From: Peromyscus leucopus
Taxonomy: Eukaryota > Chordata > Mammalia > Rodentia > Cricetidae
Reading direction: 5' to 3'
Length of the DNA: 64,000 nt
NCBI RefSeq assembly: GCF_004664715.2
Contig: NC_051071.1
Span: forward strand, 9,222,648 to 9,286,647
Position numbers and translations under genes: made by a program
In this document: positions 47,405-58,879 of the stretch, piece after piece
How the letters are laid out: each line of letters begins with the position of its first letter
How positions within the stretch are numbered: the stretch's first letter is position 1
Notes under the pieces: model-generated
Told to the model about the DNA's origin: nothing
Database searches by the model: none
What the model saw: the letters and a program-made list of their open reading frames with translations, nothing else

Positions 47405-47830
47405 TGTTTAGAAACAGATTCAAATACGTATTAGCTTCACATTACTATTAGAACAAATTACCAAACTCAGTGGCTTAATAAAATGCAAATTTATTATCCT
47501 ACAGTCCTGCAGGTAATAAATCTTACAAGGCTAAAATAAAGGTGTAAAGTGCTTTCTAGAGACACTGGTAGACAATCCACTTCCTGACTTTTCCAAGTTT
47601 GAGGGCTGCCACATCACACCCTTGGTTTCTGGAAAACTTTCTCGCTTTCAAAGACAAAAGACCAAATTGAGAATTTCTCAGATTGTATCATTCTAACTTT
47701 CTGTCCTGCTTCCATTTTAAAGGACTCGTGTGATTATGTTAGGCCTGACTGGTATATTTCCAGGCACTCTTTCTACTTAAAGTCAGCTAATTATTCACAA
47801 TTTTGTTTCCATTTGTCATCTTTATTGTTC
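47405..47830 (-). mobile_element. Ancient MaLR-type LTR (MLT1/MST-like)
   Basis: The order 'gaacaaattaccaaactcag', 'tggcttaataaaatgcaaat', 'ttattatcctacagtcctgc', '...aaaggactcgtgtgattatg' and 'aaagtcagctaattattcac' is the usual layout of an old mammalian MaLR LTR. It is strongly diverged; the subfamily is not resolved and the strand is inferred. Confidence 0.65.
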
Positions 47831-47869
47831 TTTGCCATCAGCTACAACATATTTATAAACTTTTTTATT

Positions 47870-47943
47870 TTCTTTACTGTTTTGCAGTGATGAAACCAGG
47901 ATCTTGCACTTCTAGCTAATCACTCTACCATTGAGCATCATCC
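47870..47943 (-). mobile_element. SINE remnant (target of the following LTR)
   Basis: 'aaaccaggatcttgcacttc' and 'atcactctaccattgagcat' resemble the reverse of a rodent tRNA/B4-type SINE. The LTR at 47944 is inserted at its end. Confidence 0.45.
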
Positions 47944-48348
47944 TGTAATAGGAATCTTAAAAGGTCTTATAATAAAAAAGCCAGAGTCAAATATTGGGGT
48001 GAAAGCTGAAAGATCACAGAAGCAAACAGACAGCCACTAGCTTGCCTCTACAAAATCCTCAGCCTCAAGAGAGCGAGTCCTTCTTTCCTCATGCCTTATA
48101 TACTTTTCTGCGTCCTGCCATATTACTTCCTGGGATTAAAGGCGTGTGTCACCACTGCCTGGTTCTGTTTCTCTCATGTAGCCCAGGGTGGCCTTGAACT
48201 CACAGAGATCCAAAAGGATCTCTGCCTCCCAAGTGATAGGATTAAAGGTGTGTGCCACCACTGCCTGACCTCTATGTCTAATTTAGTGGCTGGTTCTGTC
48301 CTCTGATCCCTAGGTAAGTTTTATTGAGGTACACAATATATCACCGCA
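47944..48348 (-). mobile_element. Solo LTR (family E) carrying B1 sequence, 405 bp
   Basis: TG...CA ends (plus-strand TGTAATAGGAATC to ATATCACCGCA). Flanks TCATCC (47938-47943) and TCTTCC (48349-48354) agree at five of six positions. On the minus strand the order is: the 3'-oriented LTR start, a B1 body (complement of about 48120-48270), then a TATA box AGTATATAAGGC (complement of about 48093-48104). The related copy at 58093 has the same order, so the B1 belongs to the LTR family and is not a later insertion here. Confidence 0.85.
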
Positions 48349-48779
48349 TCTTCCCAAGCGTGTATGCCTGTTATTTTAGGGGAGGAGGAGTTAGTTGCCT
48401 TAAACTTAATAAACAAGCATTTGCTAAATTTAAAATTAAAACAAAACATGAATTTTCTGAACTATAAAGAATGTTTACATTTTAACCATTATTAAAAAAT
48501 TTTCAAGCTTAGAAATAAAATATTATCAAAACGCAAGGTTATAAATTATGTTCTTAGAGTTATGTCTCCAAAATTATAATTGCTTGTCTTTCCCTTAGAA
48601 AAATACAAAATTGTGCCACTTGTATTATTTTTATTTCATCAAAGTGTAAAAAGTTAAACTCAGTCTTCAACATTGAGTCTCTGATAGCATGTAAATCTTT
48701 CTTGTAGGTAAAAATCACCTAAACAGTACCCACTTAGGGCTTTTTGATTTAACTTTTCTCTTGTTGCATGTTATTTACT

Positions 48780-48952
48780 TATATTTATTCATTTACTTCA
48801 AATATATTTTCATTTATTCCTTGAATATTTTATGTGTGTGTACAATGTACTTGATCATATTTCCCTCCCCCTCCAACTGCTCCCAGGACATCCCACCCTG
48901 CAGTATCTCCCTCACAATGGCTTTTTATTTTGTTTTTTAAACAGCCCAACTT
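48780..48952. mobile_element. Rodent L1 (Lx-like) fragment, left of nested LTR
   Basis: 'gatcatatttccctccccc' followed by 'caactgctcccaggacatcc' is a familiar rodent L1 segment; it continues on the other side of the LTR at 49340. Orientation not fixed. Confidence 0.65.
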
Positions 48953-49333
48953 TGTAACTGGAGTTTTCCTGCCTTGCCCACAGTCAGGACAAATCTTTGT
49001 CACTCACCAGTCCCACAGCGGCTCAGACCCAACCAAGTAAACACAGAGACTTATATTGCTTACAAACTGTAAGTCATGGCAGGCTTCTTGCTAACTGTTC
49101 TTATATCTTAAATTATCCCATTTCCATAAATCTATACCTTGCCACGTGGGTGGTGGCTTACCGGTGTCTTCACATGCTGCTTGTCATGGCGGATGCTGGC
49201 AGTGTCTCCCTGACTCCTTCTGTTCTCTCAATTCTCCTCTCTGTTAGTCCCACCTATACTTCCTGCATGGCCACTGGCCAATCAGTGTTTTATTTAGTGA
49301 CTAATCAGAGCACATACAGACCATCCCACAGCA
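48953..49333 (-). mobile_element. Solo ERV LTR (family A), 381 bp, nested in L1
   Basis: Ends are TGTAACTGGA (48953) and CATCCCACAGCA (49333). A perfect 6-bp target duplication CAACTT lies at 48947-48952 and 49334-49339. It is related to the LTRs at 2588 and 14517; the 14517 copy with its polypurine tract sets the minus orientation. It is full length and free of internal sequence. Confidence 0.93.
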
Positions 49334-49339
49334 CAACTT

Positions 49340-49715
49340 CTTGTTTGTTTTTTTTTTTCTATTTTCTTTTTTTTTCTTTCCTTCTAGTACTTGGTCCAGT
49401 TAGTGCTGCCCTTATGCAATTCTTCACTCTTCACGGTTCTCCTGCCAAGGGCAATTATCTCTGAAGAAAACTGACTTTCTTTCTAGCGGCCATCAACTGG
49501 CAATTGTTCTCAGCCAGGTGTGGGGCCTCATGAGTCTCCTCCCATCCATGGTGGAATGTCAACTGGCTTGTCTTGGGCAGGGTAACAGCAGCAGCAATGA
49601 GCTTCTAAGTGCAATGGTCCTGTCCTGTCCAGAAGTCGCTTTTGCAGAGCAATCCTTCCAACCTCTGGCTCTTACATCTTTCCATTCCCTCTTCCACGGG
49701 TAGACAGGGCTAAAA
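49340..49715. mobile_element. Rodent L1 (Lx-like) fragment, right of nested LTR
   Basis: 'agaaaactgactttctttct', 'cggccatcaactggcaattg', 'ggtgtggggcctcatgagtc' and 'cctctggctcttacatcttt' match a common rodent L1 segment. Removing the LTR restores continuity with 48780-48952. Confidence 0.7.
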
Positions 49716-49719
49716 TGCC

Positions 49720-51875
49720 CTTACAAATGTATTTGCTGGATCTTTATGTATTACACTTTTTACTTTGGCATCTGGGTCCACCCCTCTACCATGCAGCTTT
49801 GCATACATTTTTCTGCAGTTCACTGGAGTTGACTGTTGGGTACCTGAGGCTAACCTCATGTTTCTTTGTGATAGCCTATTTGTTTATTCTCAGCCTTGAT
49901 AACAATAACAAAATACCTTTAAAAATCTACTTGAATTATTACTCTTTTAATCAAGCTACATTTGTACCCATCTTTTCCTAAGACTATAATATTTTTTCAT
50001 CTATTTAATCAGTATTTTCTTTCATTGAATGGCATTTGTCTATATTTACCTTGCAGGATTTTTCTGAATCATTTTATAGGTTTTTTTGTTTAGGATTCTC
50101 AGTACAAATTACATTAAATCATCTTTATCATTTTTTTTTTTACAGCAGGTTATTTCTGATTGCTTTTGTGCTTGTAACTGCCCCCCCCCCACACACACAC
50201 ACACTTATTCTGAGTATCTTAAGATTTCTCTAGGTCAAAAATTAAGTATACCTGTATCTACAGATCTGCTGGATAAGTAGGGAAGGTTAAGTTGGTGCGA
50301 CCTAAAAAAAAAAGAAGTTCTTTGAAGCTGTGTTCCTGAAACATTGAGAATCTAAACCACATTTAGTTCTCAACAGCTTACAGAGCAAGTTTGTGTAAAT
50401 CATCTCATTTAACCTTCAAGCAGTTCTAAGACACAGACAGTATAATTTTCACTTTTTAGATATGGGTAAAAGTTGATTCCCTGAATAATTCCCTTTAAGC
50501 AGAATGGTAGATGATGTCAGCTAAAAAAAAATAATGTCATTTGAATAATCTGGTCTTTTTCTCTTTTGCTCATTTCCAAAGGAAATACTTTCAACATATT
50601 TGTGCTATATACTTGATGAAGTAAAAAATAAGAACAAAAATCCACCATTCAGCAATGACCATGCAACACATTTCCTCCCATACAAGTTCTGACTAGATCC
50701 ATCCCTGCTTAGCTTCTGAGACCAGAAAAGGCTGGAACATTTAGGGTAATATGCTAGAGCTCCCAGGATACCTTTCTGACAAGGTGAAAAGACATTTTGC
50801 TGTAATGCTGAGAGTTAGCAAAAGGTTTTACTGCTCTGATAAACATTGGGCAAGGCTGGCATCTCAATCTCCTCCCTTCTTCTCTGCCTTGATACATGTG
50901 CAATACCAAGAGATGGGTGATTTTTGGAGTCTTGAGGAGAAAGGCAGGAATAAATCTGATAGGATTCACTCCACCAAGGCTGACTCATGCAATGGACACC
51001 CACTGCCTTCCTTTCTCCAAATTCCTAATTCCAGGAGACAAGCATGCCTCTCTACACCCAAGTCATATGAGTAATAGCTTACATTACTTCTAGTTGAAGC
51101 ATTCTTAATACTTTCAACCACTGATAATGTCAATGCAAGAAAATGTTTTCAGCTCAAAATCACGTACACACTTAACTTCAATTTATATCATAAAATAGTT
51201 GATACTTTTCTTATCTTTTTCTTATAATTAGAAAGATTAATTAAGGAGCTGTGACCTCACCTGGGAGGAAATAAAACCTCCAGCATTTTAACTCACTGGG
51301 CAAGTATTCAAAATGAATTGCTCCCAGAAGCAGAGTTAATTTATGCCAGTTGAATAGAAAATAATATTAGTTTAATTCATTGTGTTTCCAAGTAAATCAG
51401 AAGAATAACAATGACTGAAATTTCTTTGTGTACGAATCTAAATATTTTTCCTTATTTGCAAGACTGTATTAGACACTGAATGATTATTTTCATTTACATG
51501 GTATAAGCAATTCACTTTCTCATACATCTTAAAAGTCTACCTACACAAGAGATAAGAATTATGCTGTTTTATATTAAAATTGATATAATTTCATGAATCA
51601 TTTTCATTGGCTGATGATTTATAAACTATTTTCCTCTGGAAAAACCTCATTATTTTTGAAGACACTACTGTTACTGCTCTCTAAAAGAAAAAAGGAAAAA
51701 GAATCCAACTTAATATGTACCTACCATGTTGTGCTGATTTACAAGTTAGGAGTGATTTGGGCAAAATTTTTAATTGGTTTTGAATTGTTCAGTTTGTTTC
51801 AGGACTACATAAACATTAAATAATTCAAGAAGGAAATGAAACCTTATAACATAGCATACTAAAGTTGTTTGGGCG

Positions 51876-51906
<31 letters not shown>

Positions 51907-51995
51907 GCAATAATCAGATAATTATATATAACTAGTCATCATTACTTGAAACAAATTACTTTCTGTTGAAGCATGAAAGAGGTTTCCTGGCACTA
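49720..51995. other. Intergenic DNA with simple tracts
   Basis: A C-run and short (AC)n at about 50180-50203, A-run at about 50524-50532 and a 28-nt T-run at 51879-51906. Open frames up to 107 codons (50751-51074) overlap opposite-strand frames and are not recognised. Confidence 0.45.
51879..51906 (-). repeat. Poly(T) tract, 28 nt
   Basis: Uninterrupted T run; the complement would be a poly(A) tail, but no retroelement body is recognised to its right. Confidence 0.93.
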
Positions 51996-51999
51996 TTCT

Positions 52000-52470
52000 G
52001 AGCTCAACTAATCTTATTGACAATAGGTGTCTGTCTGCAGAAACTGTTCATTGGTTCTGTGGATGGGTTGTGCAGCGTGGTATGGGCTCTGCCCTGTAGT
52101 GAGCCTCTCTTAATTATATCATTTTTCAAATAAATATTTGTATCTTTTATTTTGAAAAATCACAGGTTCGGGAAACTTGGCAAACAAGTACATATTTGGA
52201 GTGCAGAATGCTTTGTCTTTCATTCATTGTAGATTATCTGTAATAATACTCTGCTTCAGGACACAGCAGATCAGTGAAGGGAAAAAAGGCGCACAGTTAT
52301 TCACTGTGTATTTAAGTGCTTAAACAGAGGAGTCACTGCTTTCAGACAGTCTTGCTCCACTAATTCACTGGAGTCAAATGGTCTCAAGTGCTGTGGTGTG
52401 ACAATCAAGAGCGTTAAGGCACTTATGCAGTGGAAAGGCTTATCTTTGGGAAAGGGGAGATTCTTTGGCT
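52000..52470. promoter_or_regulatory. Candidate conserved non-coding block
   Basis: Repeat-free, evenly complex sequence with AT-rich TF-like cores (CTCTTAATTATATC, CACTAATTCACTGG) and isolated CpGs (GGTTCGGGAAAC, AAGGCGCACAG). It resembles a developmental enhancer by composition; conservation was not tested. Confidence 0.3.
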
Positions 52471-52474
52471 TTGC

Positions 52475-53912
52475 CTCCACAGATTAAATAAAATTAAAAA
52501 CTAAGGAATTTGTCCAACTAATTCTGGCAAAGGGAAAAAAACAAAGTGGGATCAATTATTCAGAGTAGATATAGATGGTGATAGAGTTCAGTAGAGAAGT
52601 CCTCTATGACCTGCACATTTTCTGTAACTAGAACTGGTTTCGTGTTTATGTGTCCTGGAACTGCTCGCTGGGATATTCTTAGGGAGATTCACTTGGGGGA
52701 CGACAAAGGACAAAGTCACAGCTAACTCTTCCTTCCTATGGAGATGGTGGTAAATCTGCTTACACATGAGAGAATGGACCCACTGGAAAGGTCAATATCC
52801 ATGGGACACGTGACTTCTCTCTGATATAACCTTAGTTTGTGTTTGAGCATGTTATTACACAACAATGCTGTCATTATTGTATTATAACCATGATGCACTG
52901 TATTTTAGCCACACAGACAAGATATTATGTCCATCTTTGTGTGTTAGGAAGTTATTGCTTCTAGATTTAAAACATTACAATAATTATATACGTCCAAAAT
53001 TTAAGTATAACCATTATGCCACAAAACACACACTAGGTAAAGTATATTAAGTTTAAAGACAAAAAGTGAATGATCAGCTAATTTTAATAATTCACAATGA
53101 ACCACTGTAAAGCTTTGGGTTAAAGTTTTCATTGATGCCATTTGTGAATTTTCTAAATTGTGCACCATTGGATAACAGTTTTCTACCGTGGGCACTAGAT
53201 ATTTAATTTTTCTCTTTCTATTTTCAATACCAAATGCTACAAATGGAATTTGCTTACATATGTGAGCCTTATGTTTTCCTCTAGAAAAAAAAAGAAACAA
53301 CAAAAGCAAAACTCTCTTATTACCTACTGCTAGTTTTCAGTGTGAGTTGGTTTGTTTTTGTTTTCCTTTTCTGTTGGTGCCATTTTTCTGTTTGTCCTTC
53401 CCTACAGCAAGATCCTCTGCTTTAATTCCTACACCTACATCCTACATGTCACCATCTGAAAAGGAAACTTTATTATTTTGCTCTTCTTTAGAAGTACTTC
53501 TCATTTCAGAAGTAACTTACAAGGATCAGTCACAGGGATTTCAAGTGGAATGGGTGTGAGGCTTGCTCTAGGTAGCTATTGTTTTCTTATTAATCACCTG
53601 AAATATACGGGGGAGGGAGGAATGAAGAGTTATTCATGTTTTTTCCCACAGCTCTGCAGTAGTTCTCCCGTGGGTTCTGTGCCATGGTTTGGGATAAAGG
53701 CTGAACATGTCTTCATGGCCATTCATTCCTACATGTGGAAGTTGAAGCCAGGTGTCCACAACTGGAACTATTGGTGAAAATTTTTCTAATTATCTCCATT
53801 TGATTTCCTGACTTTCTTGTGATGTTGTGAATAGATTTCCGGAACGATCAAGAAGGGAAGTAACTTGAGCCTAGGTGGTCTTGTTCAAAGTTCTTACTTT
53901 TAAGAGTTCTGC
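52475..53912. other. Single-copy intergenic DNA
   Basis: No repeat or gene recognised; frames of 60-102 codons overlap on both strands. Confidence 0.4.
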
Positions 53913-53916
53913 TGTG

Positions 53917-54078
53917 TCAAATGGGGGTGGCCCATGCCTTTAATCCCAGCACTTGGGAGGCAGAGGCAGGCAGATCTTTTGAGTTTGAGGCCTAACTTGG
54001 CTACAGAGTGAACTCCAGGACAGTTAGGGCTGTCACACAGAGACATTCTGTCTCAAAAAGCAAACAAAACAAAAGAGT
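53917..54078 (+). mobile_element. B1 SINE
   Basis: 'ggtggcccatgcctttaatc', 'ccagcacttgggaggcagag', 'gcaggcagatc', 'aggcctaacttggctacaga', 'cattctgtctcaaaaagc' and an AACAAAACAAAAG tail give a clear B1. Confidence 0.95.
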
Positions 54079-54091
54079 ATGCCCTGGAGCA

Positions 54092-54119
54092 CCACACACA
54101 CACACACACACACACACCA
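54092..54119. repeat. (CA)n microsatellite
   Basis: CA array directly downstream of the B1. Confidence 0.93.
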
Positions 54120-54218
54120 CTACCACCTTTTCTTTATTTTTCTCCTGCTGCTTGAGTTCAGCTCAAGTGTTAACATCACAAAGCATTAGCACAGGAGGAA
54201 CTGTATTTCCTTTCTTTT

Positions 54219-54262
54219 CTCCCTCCCTCCCTCCCTCTCTCTCTCTCTCTTTCTTTTTCTTT
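54219..54262. repeat. Polypyrimidine (CTCC/CT)n tract
   Basis: Nearly pure C/T run at the left edge of the following L1 fragment. Confidence 0.9.
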
Positions 54263-54264
54263 AA

Positions 54265-55640
54265 CTGGGAGGGTTTTTTAACATTTATTTTATTGTTTGT
54301 TTAGAATTTCATATATTTCATTTCCCCTCCACAAAGTACCCTATCCAACTCCCTTCCTCTCTTCTTCTTCCCATTCCCTCTCAACTTCATGATTTCTTTA
54401 AACATACACATATAAACACACACACACATCAATGAACTCAGTAGGTTGTATGTATACATATATTTTTCATATCATGTTTAGAATTGACTGAAAAAAAATG
54501 AACACATACACACATGACTTGTTGAGTCCATTTAGTGTTGCTCATACCTGTGTGTTTAGGAATGACTTCTTGGGATTGGATAAACTGTCAGAAGGTTCAT
54601 TTCTGGACAAGACTGATTTTCCTTTTCTCAGCAGCCCTCAATTGCCTGTATCTCTTCATCTGGGGTGAGGTCTTACGAGATTTGCTCCTCTCTTGCTGGT
54701 ATGTCCACTAGCATTGTTGGTATACAAGGCTTGTTTAGGCAGCCATATTGCTGAGGTTTCACAGGGGCGTATCCCTGTCGAATACAGAAAACGCCGTCAC
54801 AAAACAGATGTTTTGGTCCTCTGTATCCTTTTCTGAGATGAACCCTGAGCCTTAGGTGTAGAGGTTCTGTTGTAGATGTATGAGCTGGGCAGTGAACAGT
54901 AAGGTATTCTCATAGTTTTGACCAGCTGAGGATTTTTGTGATAGTGTCTCTCCACTGCAAAAGGAAAGTTCTTAAAGAGCTACACACTAACCCGTGGGTA
55001 CAAGGGTAAGTTTTTAGAATGCTGTTGGGAATTACATTGACTTAGGAAAGTGCCAGTAGGGGCTTCTCCATGGGCATTCATGATTCCATCAGCCACAGTA
55101 GTTGACTAGGCTAACACTATCAGGCAAGAATTCTCATCTACTGAGTGGACACTGATGCTACGTGTTACGCCCAAGATAAGTGCCACTATTGTATCCCTAG
55201 GTGTATCTTATCCTGCTGGTCACTGTTGTGATTTGTCACTTTACAGCTGAGTAGGGTTTTTAATTGGCATTCTCCTCTGGTAGCAAAGGATGTTTTGAGA
55301 GCTAGTCCTAAGGCAGATTCCAGATTGATTCCTTCCTGGCCTAAGTCTGAAGTGTATGGTGTCTTAAGAAATAAGAGCTTACGTTAAAGTTCTGATTGGC
55401 CCACATTGTTCTGGGATTCTCCCACGCTCCCCTGACTGCTAGGTCAGAGGAAGGTTCTGGATGCCTGGCACCATGGGTTTTGTTAGACATCTGCTCTTGC
55501 GGGGAGCACTCTTACCCCAAGCGATGTGACTTCGTTTTTATTATTGGTGTGTTCACACGCATATATTTCTATACATTATGTAAGTGTTTTTAGGTTAAAA
55601 ATAAAATAATGACTTTGTTGTTTTTTTAATTCTCCTTAGT
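54265..55640. mobile_element. Rodent L1 (Lx-like) 3'-region fragment, about 1.4 kb
   Basis: Recognised blocks include 'ttcatctggggtgaggtctt', 'gttggtatacaaggcttg', 'aggcagccatattgctgagg', 'atgaaccctgagccttaggt' and 'gttctgttgtagatgtatga', all common in rodent L1 3' regions. No intact coding sequence is seen. Orientation not fixed. Confidence 0.7.
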
Positions 55641-55644
55641 ATTC

Positions 55645-56135
55645 TTTATCCCTCCTTTCCCTTAGTATTCTTAATAACCAACATGAAAGCCAACACTTTT
55701 TAACCATTTCTTGGCTAAATATCATCTTATTAGTTACTGCCTATTAAATTAATGTAATTTCCCTCCACCCCTCAATCTCTACTAAGTGTTTTTCTTTCTT
55801 TTTTTATTATATATATATAAAATCTAGTGTTTAATGAAGGCTTTTGTTCATCTATTAGGTAACATTTCTGTATTTGTTTCTTTGCAAGCTGAATTATATA
55901 GTTCTTCTAAAGTATAATTAACTTTCTCTGGAAAGATTTCAATTTTATTCTACAGGTTAGATTTCAATGTTCTGACATTTCATTCAGAATTTTTGAATTT
56001 TAATTCAAAAGGAAAATTGGCTTGTGATTTTTTTATATCATGTTTAAGGCTGACTAAAATAAAATTGAACATAAAATCGAGTTTTAAAAAGTTCCATTTA
56101 AATTTAATACTGATGACAGAAAGTGGTCTGTGTGG
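55645..56135. other. AT-rich intergenic DNA
   Basis: No supported feature apart from a short (TA)n at about 55807-55819. Confidence 0.4.
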
Positions 56136-56138
56136 TAA

Positions 56139-56292
56139 AAACTAAAATGCATTGATGAGCAGATATTTGTTTTATAGAGAAACATCTTCAATTTTCTAAA
56201 CTGTCTCTTTGTCTTAAACTAAGACACATTGATGAGCAGATACTTGTTTTATAGAGAAACATCTTCAATTTTCTAAACTGTCTCTTTGTCTT
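56139..56292. repeat. 77-bp direct tandem duplication
   Basis: Units 56139-56215 and 56216-56292 are nearly identical; differences are confined to a few bases (AAAATG versus AAGACA; TATTT versus TACTT). Confidence 0.95.
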
Positions 56293-56464
56293 GGAAGGCA
56301 TAGGTAACATTGTTCAAAACATAGATAACGGTAATCACGGATGAAAATATCACTAGAAGTGCTAACGGCAAATTTGAGTGTGCATCAAATAGACACTGAA
56401 TGAACAGCTGAGCAGTCTTGGAATGACTGACAGACACAGTCAGATTTGGTGCCCTCTGTATATG

Positions 56465-56882
56465 CACTAGTTAGTTTCGTCAACTTGAGGGCCCCTAAAT
56501 AACATGGAAAGAGAGTCTTGATGAGGGATTGTCTACCTAGACCAGGTTGGCCTGTACACATATCTATGGGGAGCCATTTGAATGACATTGACTGATAAGG
56601 GAAGACTCGACCCACGGTGGACAGCGCTATTCTTGAGTTTGGACTCTAGATAAGAGTAGGGAAGCTATCTGAGAACTGAACATGCACACATTTGTTCTCT
56701 CTTTCTGCTGTGGATGTGATAGGAATGGGCGTTTTTAGTCCCAGCTACACTTTAATTCCCTACGATGATGAATTATACCTTGAAATTGTGAGCTATGAAT
56801 GAGTTTTGAGGTAAATAAACCCTTTCTTCCCTAAGTTTGGTTAGGGAATTTAATCACAGCAATAGAGATGAAACCAGAGCAG
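56465..56882 (+). mobile_element. Rodent LTR-like interspersed repeat (family D), diverged
   Basis: 'ttagtttcgtcaacttgagg' at the left and 'gaggtaaataaaccctttct' plus 'aatttaatcacagcaataga' at the right match family D (compare 45498-45897). The RPL37 retrocopy begins a few bases to its right. Confidence 0.7.
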
Positions 56883-56894
56883 GTTGTAATGTAA

Positions 56895-57302
<408 letters not shown>

Positions 57303-57304
57303 CT

Positions 57305-57870
57305 AACACCTCCATGCAAAACTCTCACGCCAAGGCTTAAATTTTCATTTGAAAAGAATACAGGAAGCAAAAAAATTTCACACCATAATTAAGAAATCAG
57401 AAAAATCCATAATGACACATCTTGAGAATGAATTCAGCTTCTTCAGGAGCTTAAGGAAACACAGGAGTAAATGGAAAGGAACGATGAACTAAGGGCAAAG
57501 CACATATCCGACAATTGAGAGGGCTTGACCAGCAGCTGGATTTAAGCAGTACCATGAAACTGTTCCTAACTTGACCAGGCATAACTTTTGTTATAGTTAT
57601 GTACCCAAAAGTCCATATTTGTAGAGACTTTTTCGAAATTGTGTAAGAGCGATATACATTGCTTTAATTTTGGAAATAAAAAGAGGAATGTGGGGCATGT
57701 TCTTTGTATGTGCGATAGAGCAAGTTTTTTTTCTGATTTGCATGTCACTTATAGTGACAGCTTTTGTTTAAACATCCTAAGATGGTGACACTTATTCTTG
57801 TATTTGTCTTAAGTTTTATTTAATTTTTGTTGGAAATATTTTTTTCAAACAATTGTATTAACCTTTCATC
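57305..57870. other. Intergenic DNA
   Basis: AT-rich single-copy sequence with no supported feature. Confidence 0.4.
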
Positions 57871-57875
57871 ATAAT

Positions 57876-58087
57876 ATTTTTAAGTTTTTATGTGTGAGAG
57901 TGTGAACCTGCATAAGTTTCTGTGTATCATGTACATGTAAGATCCTACAAAACAGAAGAGGGTGCCAGATCACCTGGAACTGGAGTGGCAGGTGATTGTG
58001 TGTCACCATCTGGGTGCTGGGATCAAAACCTGCATCCATTACAAGAGCAATAAGTACTCTTAACCAGTGAGCCACATCTCTAGCCAC
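57876..58087 (-). mobile_element. B2-family SINE
   Basis: On the minus strand it reads 'ggctagagatgtggctcact', 'ggttaagagtacttattgct', 'ttgatcccagcacccagatg', 'ctggcaccctcttctgtttt', the B2 order. The LTR at 58093 begins a few bases beyond its head. Confidence 0.88.
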
Positions 58088-58092
58088 TCAAG

Positions 58093-58603
58093 TGTAGCAG
58101 GAATCTTAAAAGTTCTTATTTATAAAATCAATCCTGAGCCAGGTATTGAGGTGAACTGGAAGATCAGAGAGACAGAACAAGCCACAGCTACCTCACCTGG
58201 TCGACTTCTCAGCTGGTCTTGTTTCCTCAGATTGGAAGCCTCTGTGTCCTCATATCCGAATGGCTCTCAGCTGAACTGTGCTGCTAGAAGCCTGAAAGCT
58301 TAACCAGCCAAATGCTTCTAGTTACTGGTCCTCATGCCTTATATACCTTTCTGCTTTCTACCACCACTCCCTGGGATTAAAGGCTCACTTTCTGGGATTA
58401 AAGGCATGTGTCACCATGCCTGGCTGTTTCCAATGTGGCCTTGAACTCACAGAGATCCAGAGGGATTTCTACCTCTGGAGTGCTAGGATTAAAGGTGCGA
58501 GTGCCACCATTTTCTAGGCTTTGTATCTAGTGGCTGTTCCGTCTCTGAGCCCAGATAAGTTTATTAAGATGTACAATATTTTGGGGAACACAATACCACC
58601 ACA
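58093..58603 (-). mobile_element. Solo LTR (family E) carrying B1 sequence, 511 bp
   Basis: TG...CA ends (plus-strand TGTAGCAGGAATC to AATACCACCACA) with a perfect 6-bp target duplication CTCAAG at 58087-58092 and 58604-58609. On the minus strand, in order: AATAAA (in TTAATAAACTTATCTGG), a B1-type body whose start is partly duplicated (two GGGATTAAAGG blocks at about 58372 and 58396), and a TATA box GGTATATAAGGC (complement of about 58336-58347). Same family as 47944-48348 but with about 100 bp more. No retroviral coding sequence is attached. Confidence 0.93.
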
Positions 58604-58689
58604 CTCAAGTTACCAAAGTTCTTATAACTTTACTTGACTATGCATCTGAATTCTATTTAAATTATGAATATACAGATGTACATGTATGT

Positions 58690-58872
58690 ATATTTATAAT
58701 GTGTGTGTGATTATGGGTATGTGCACCTTAGTCAGGTGCCTGTGGTGATGAGAGACATAGATCCCTCTAGAGCTGGAGTTACAGGTGGTTCTAGCAGTCC
58801 AATCTGGGTGCTCGGAACAGAACTCCACTGCAGGTTTAGTACATGCTTTTGACAGATGAGTCATCTCATAAA
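58690..58872 (-). mobile_element. B2/B3-type SINE, diverged
   Basis: Reverse order of a B2/B3 element: 'tgtgcaccttagtcaggtgc', 'tctagagctggagttacagg', 'gtccaatctgggtgctcgga', 'gacagatgagtcatctca'. Confidence 0.75.
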
Positions 58873-58879
58873 GTGTTTG

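Noticed and set aside
48997..49464. 155-codon plus-strand frame
   Set aside because: It spans the nested LTR and the neighbouring L1, antisense to the LTR, and has no retroviral or other domain.
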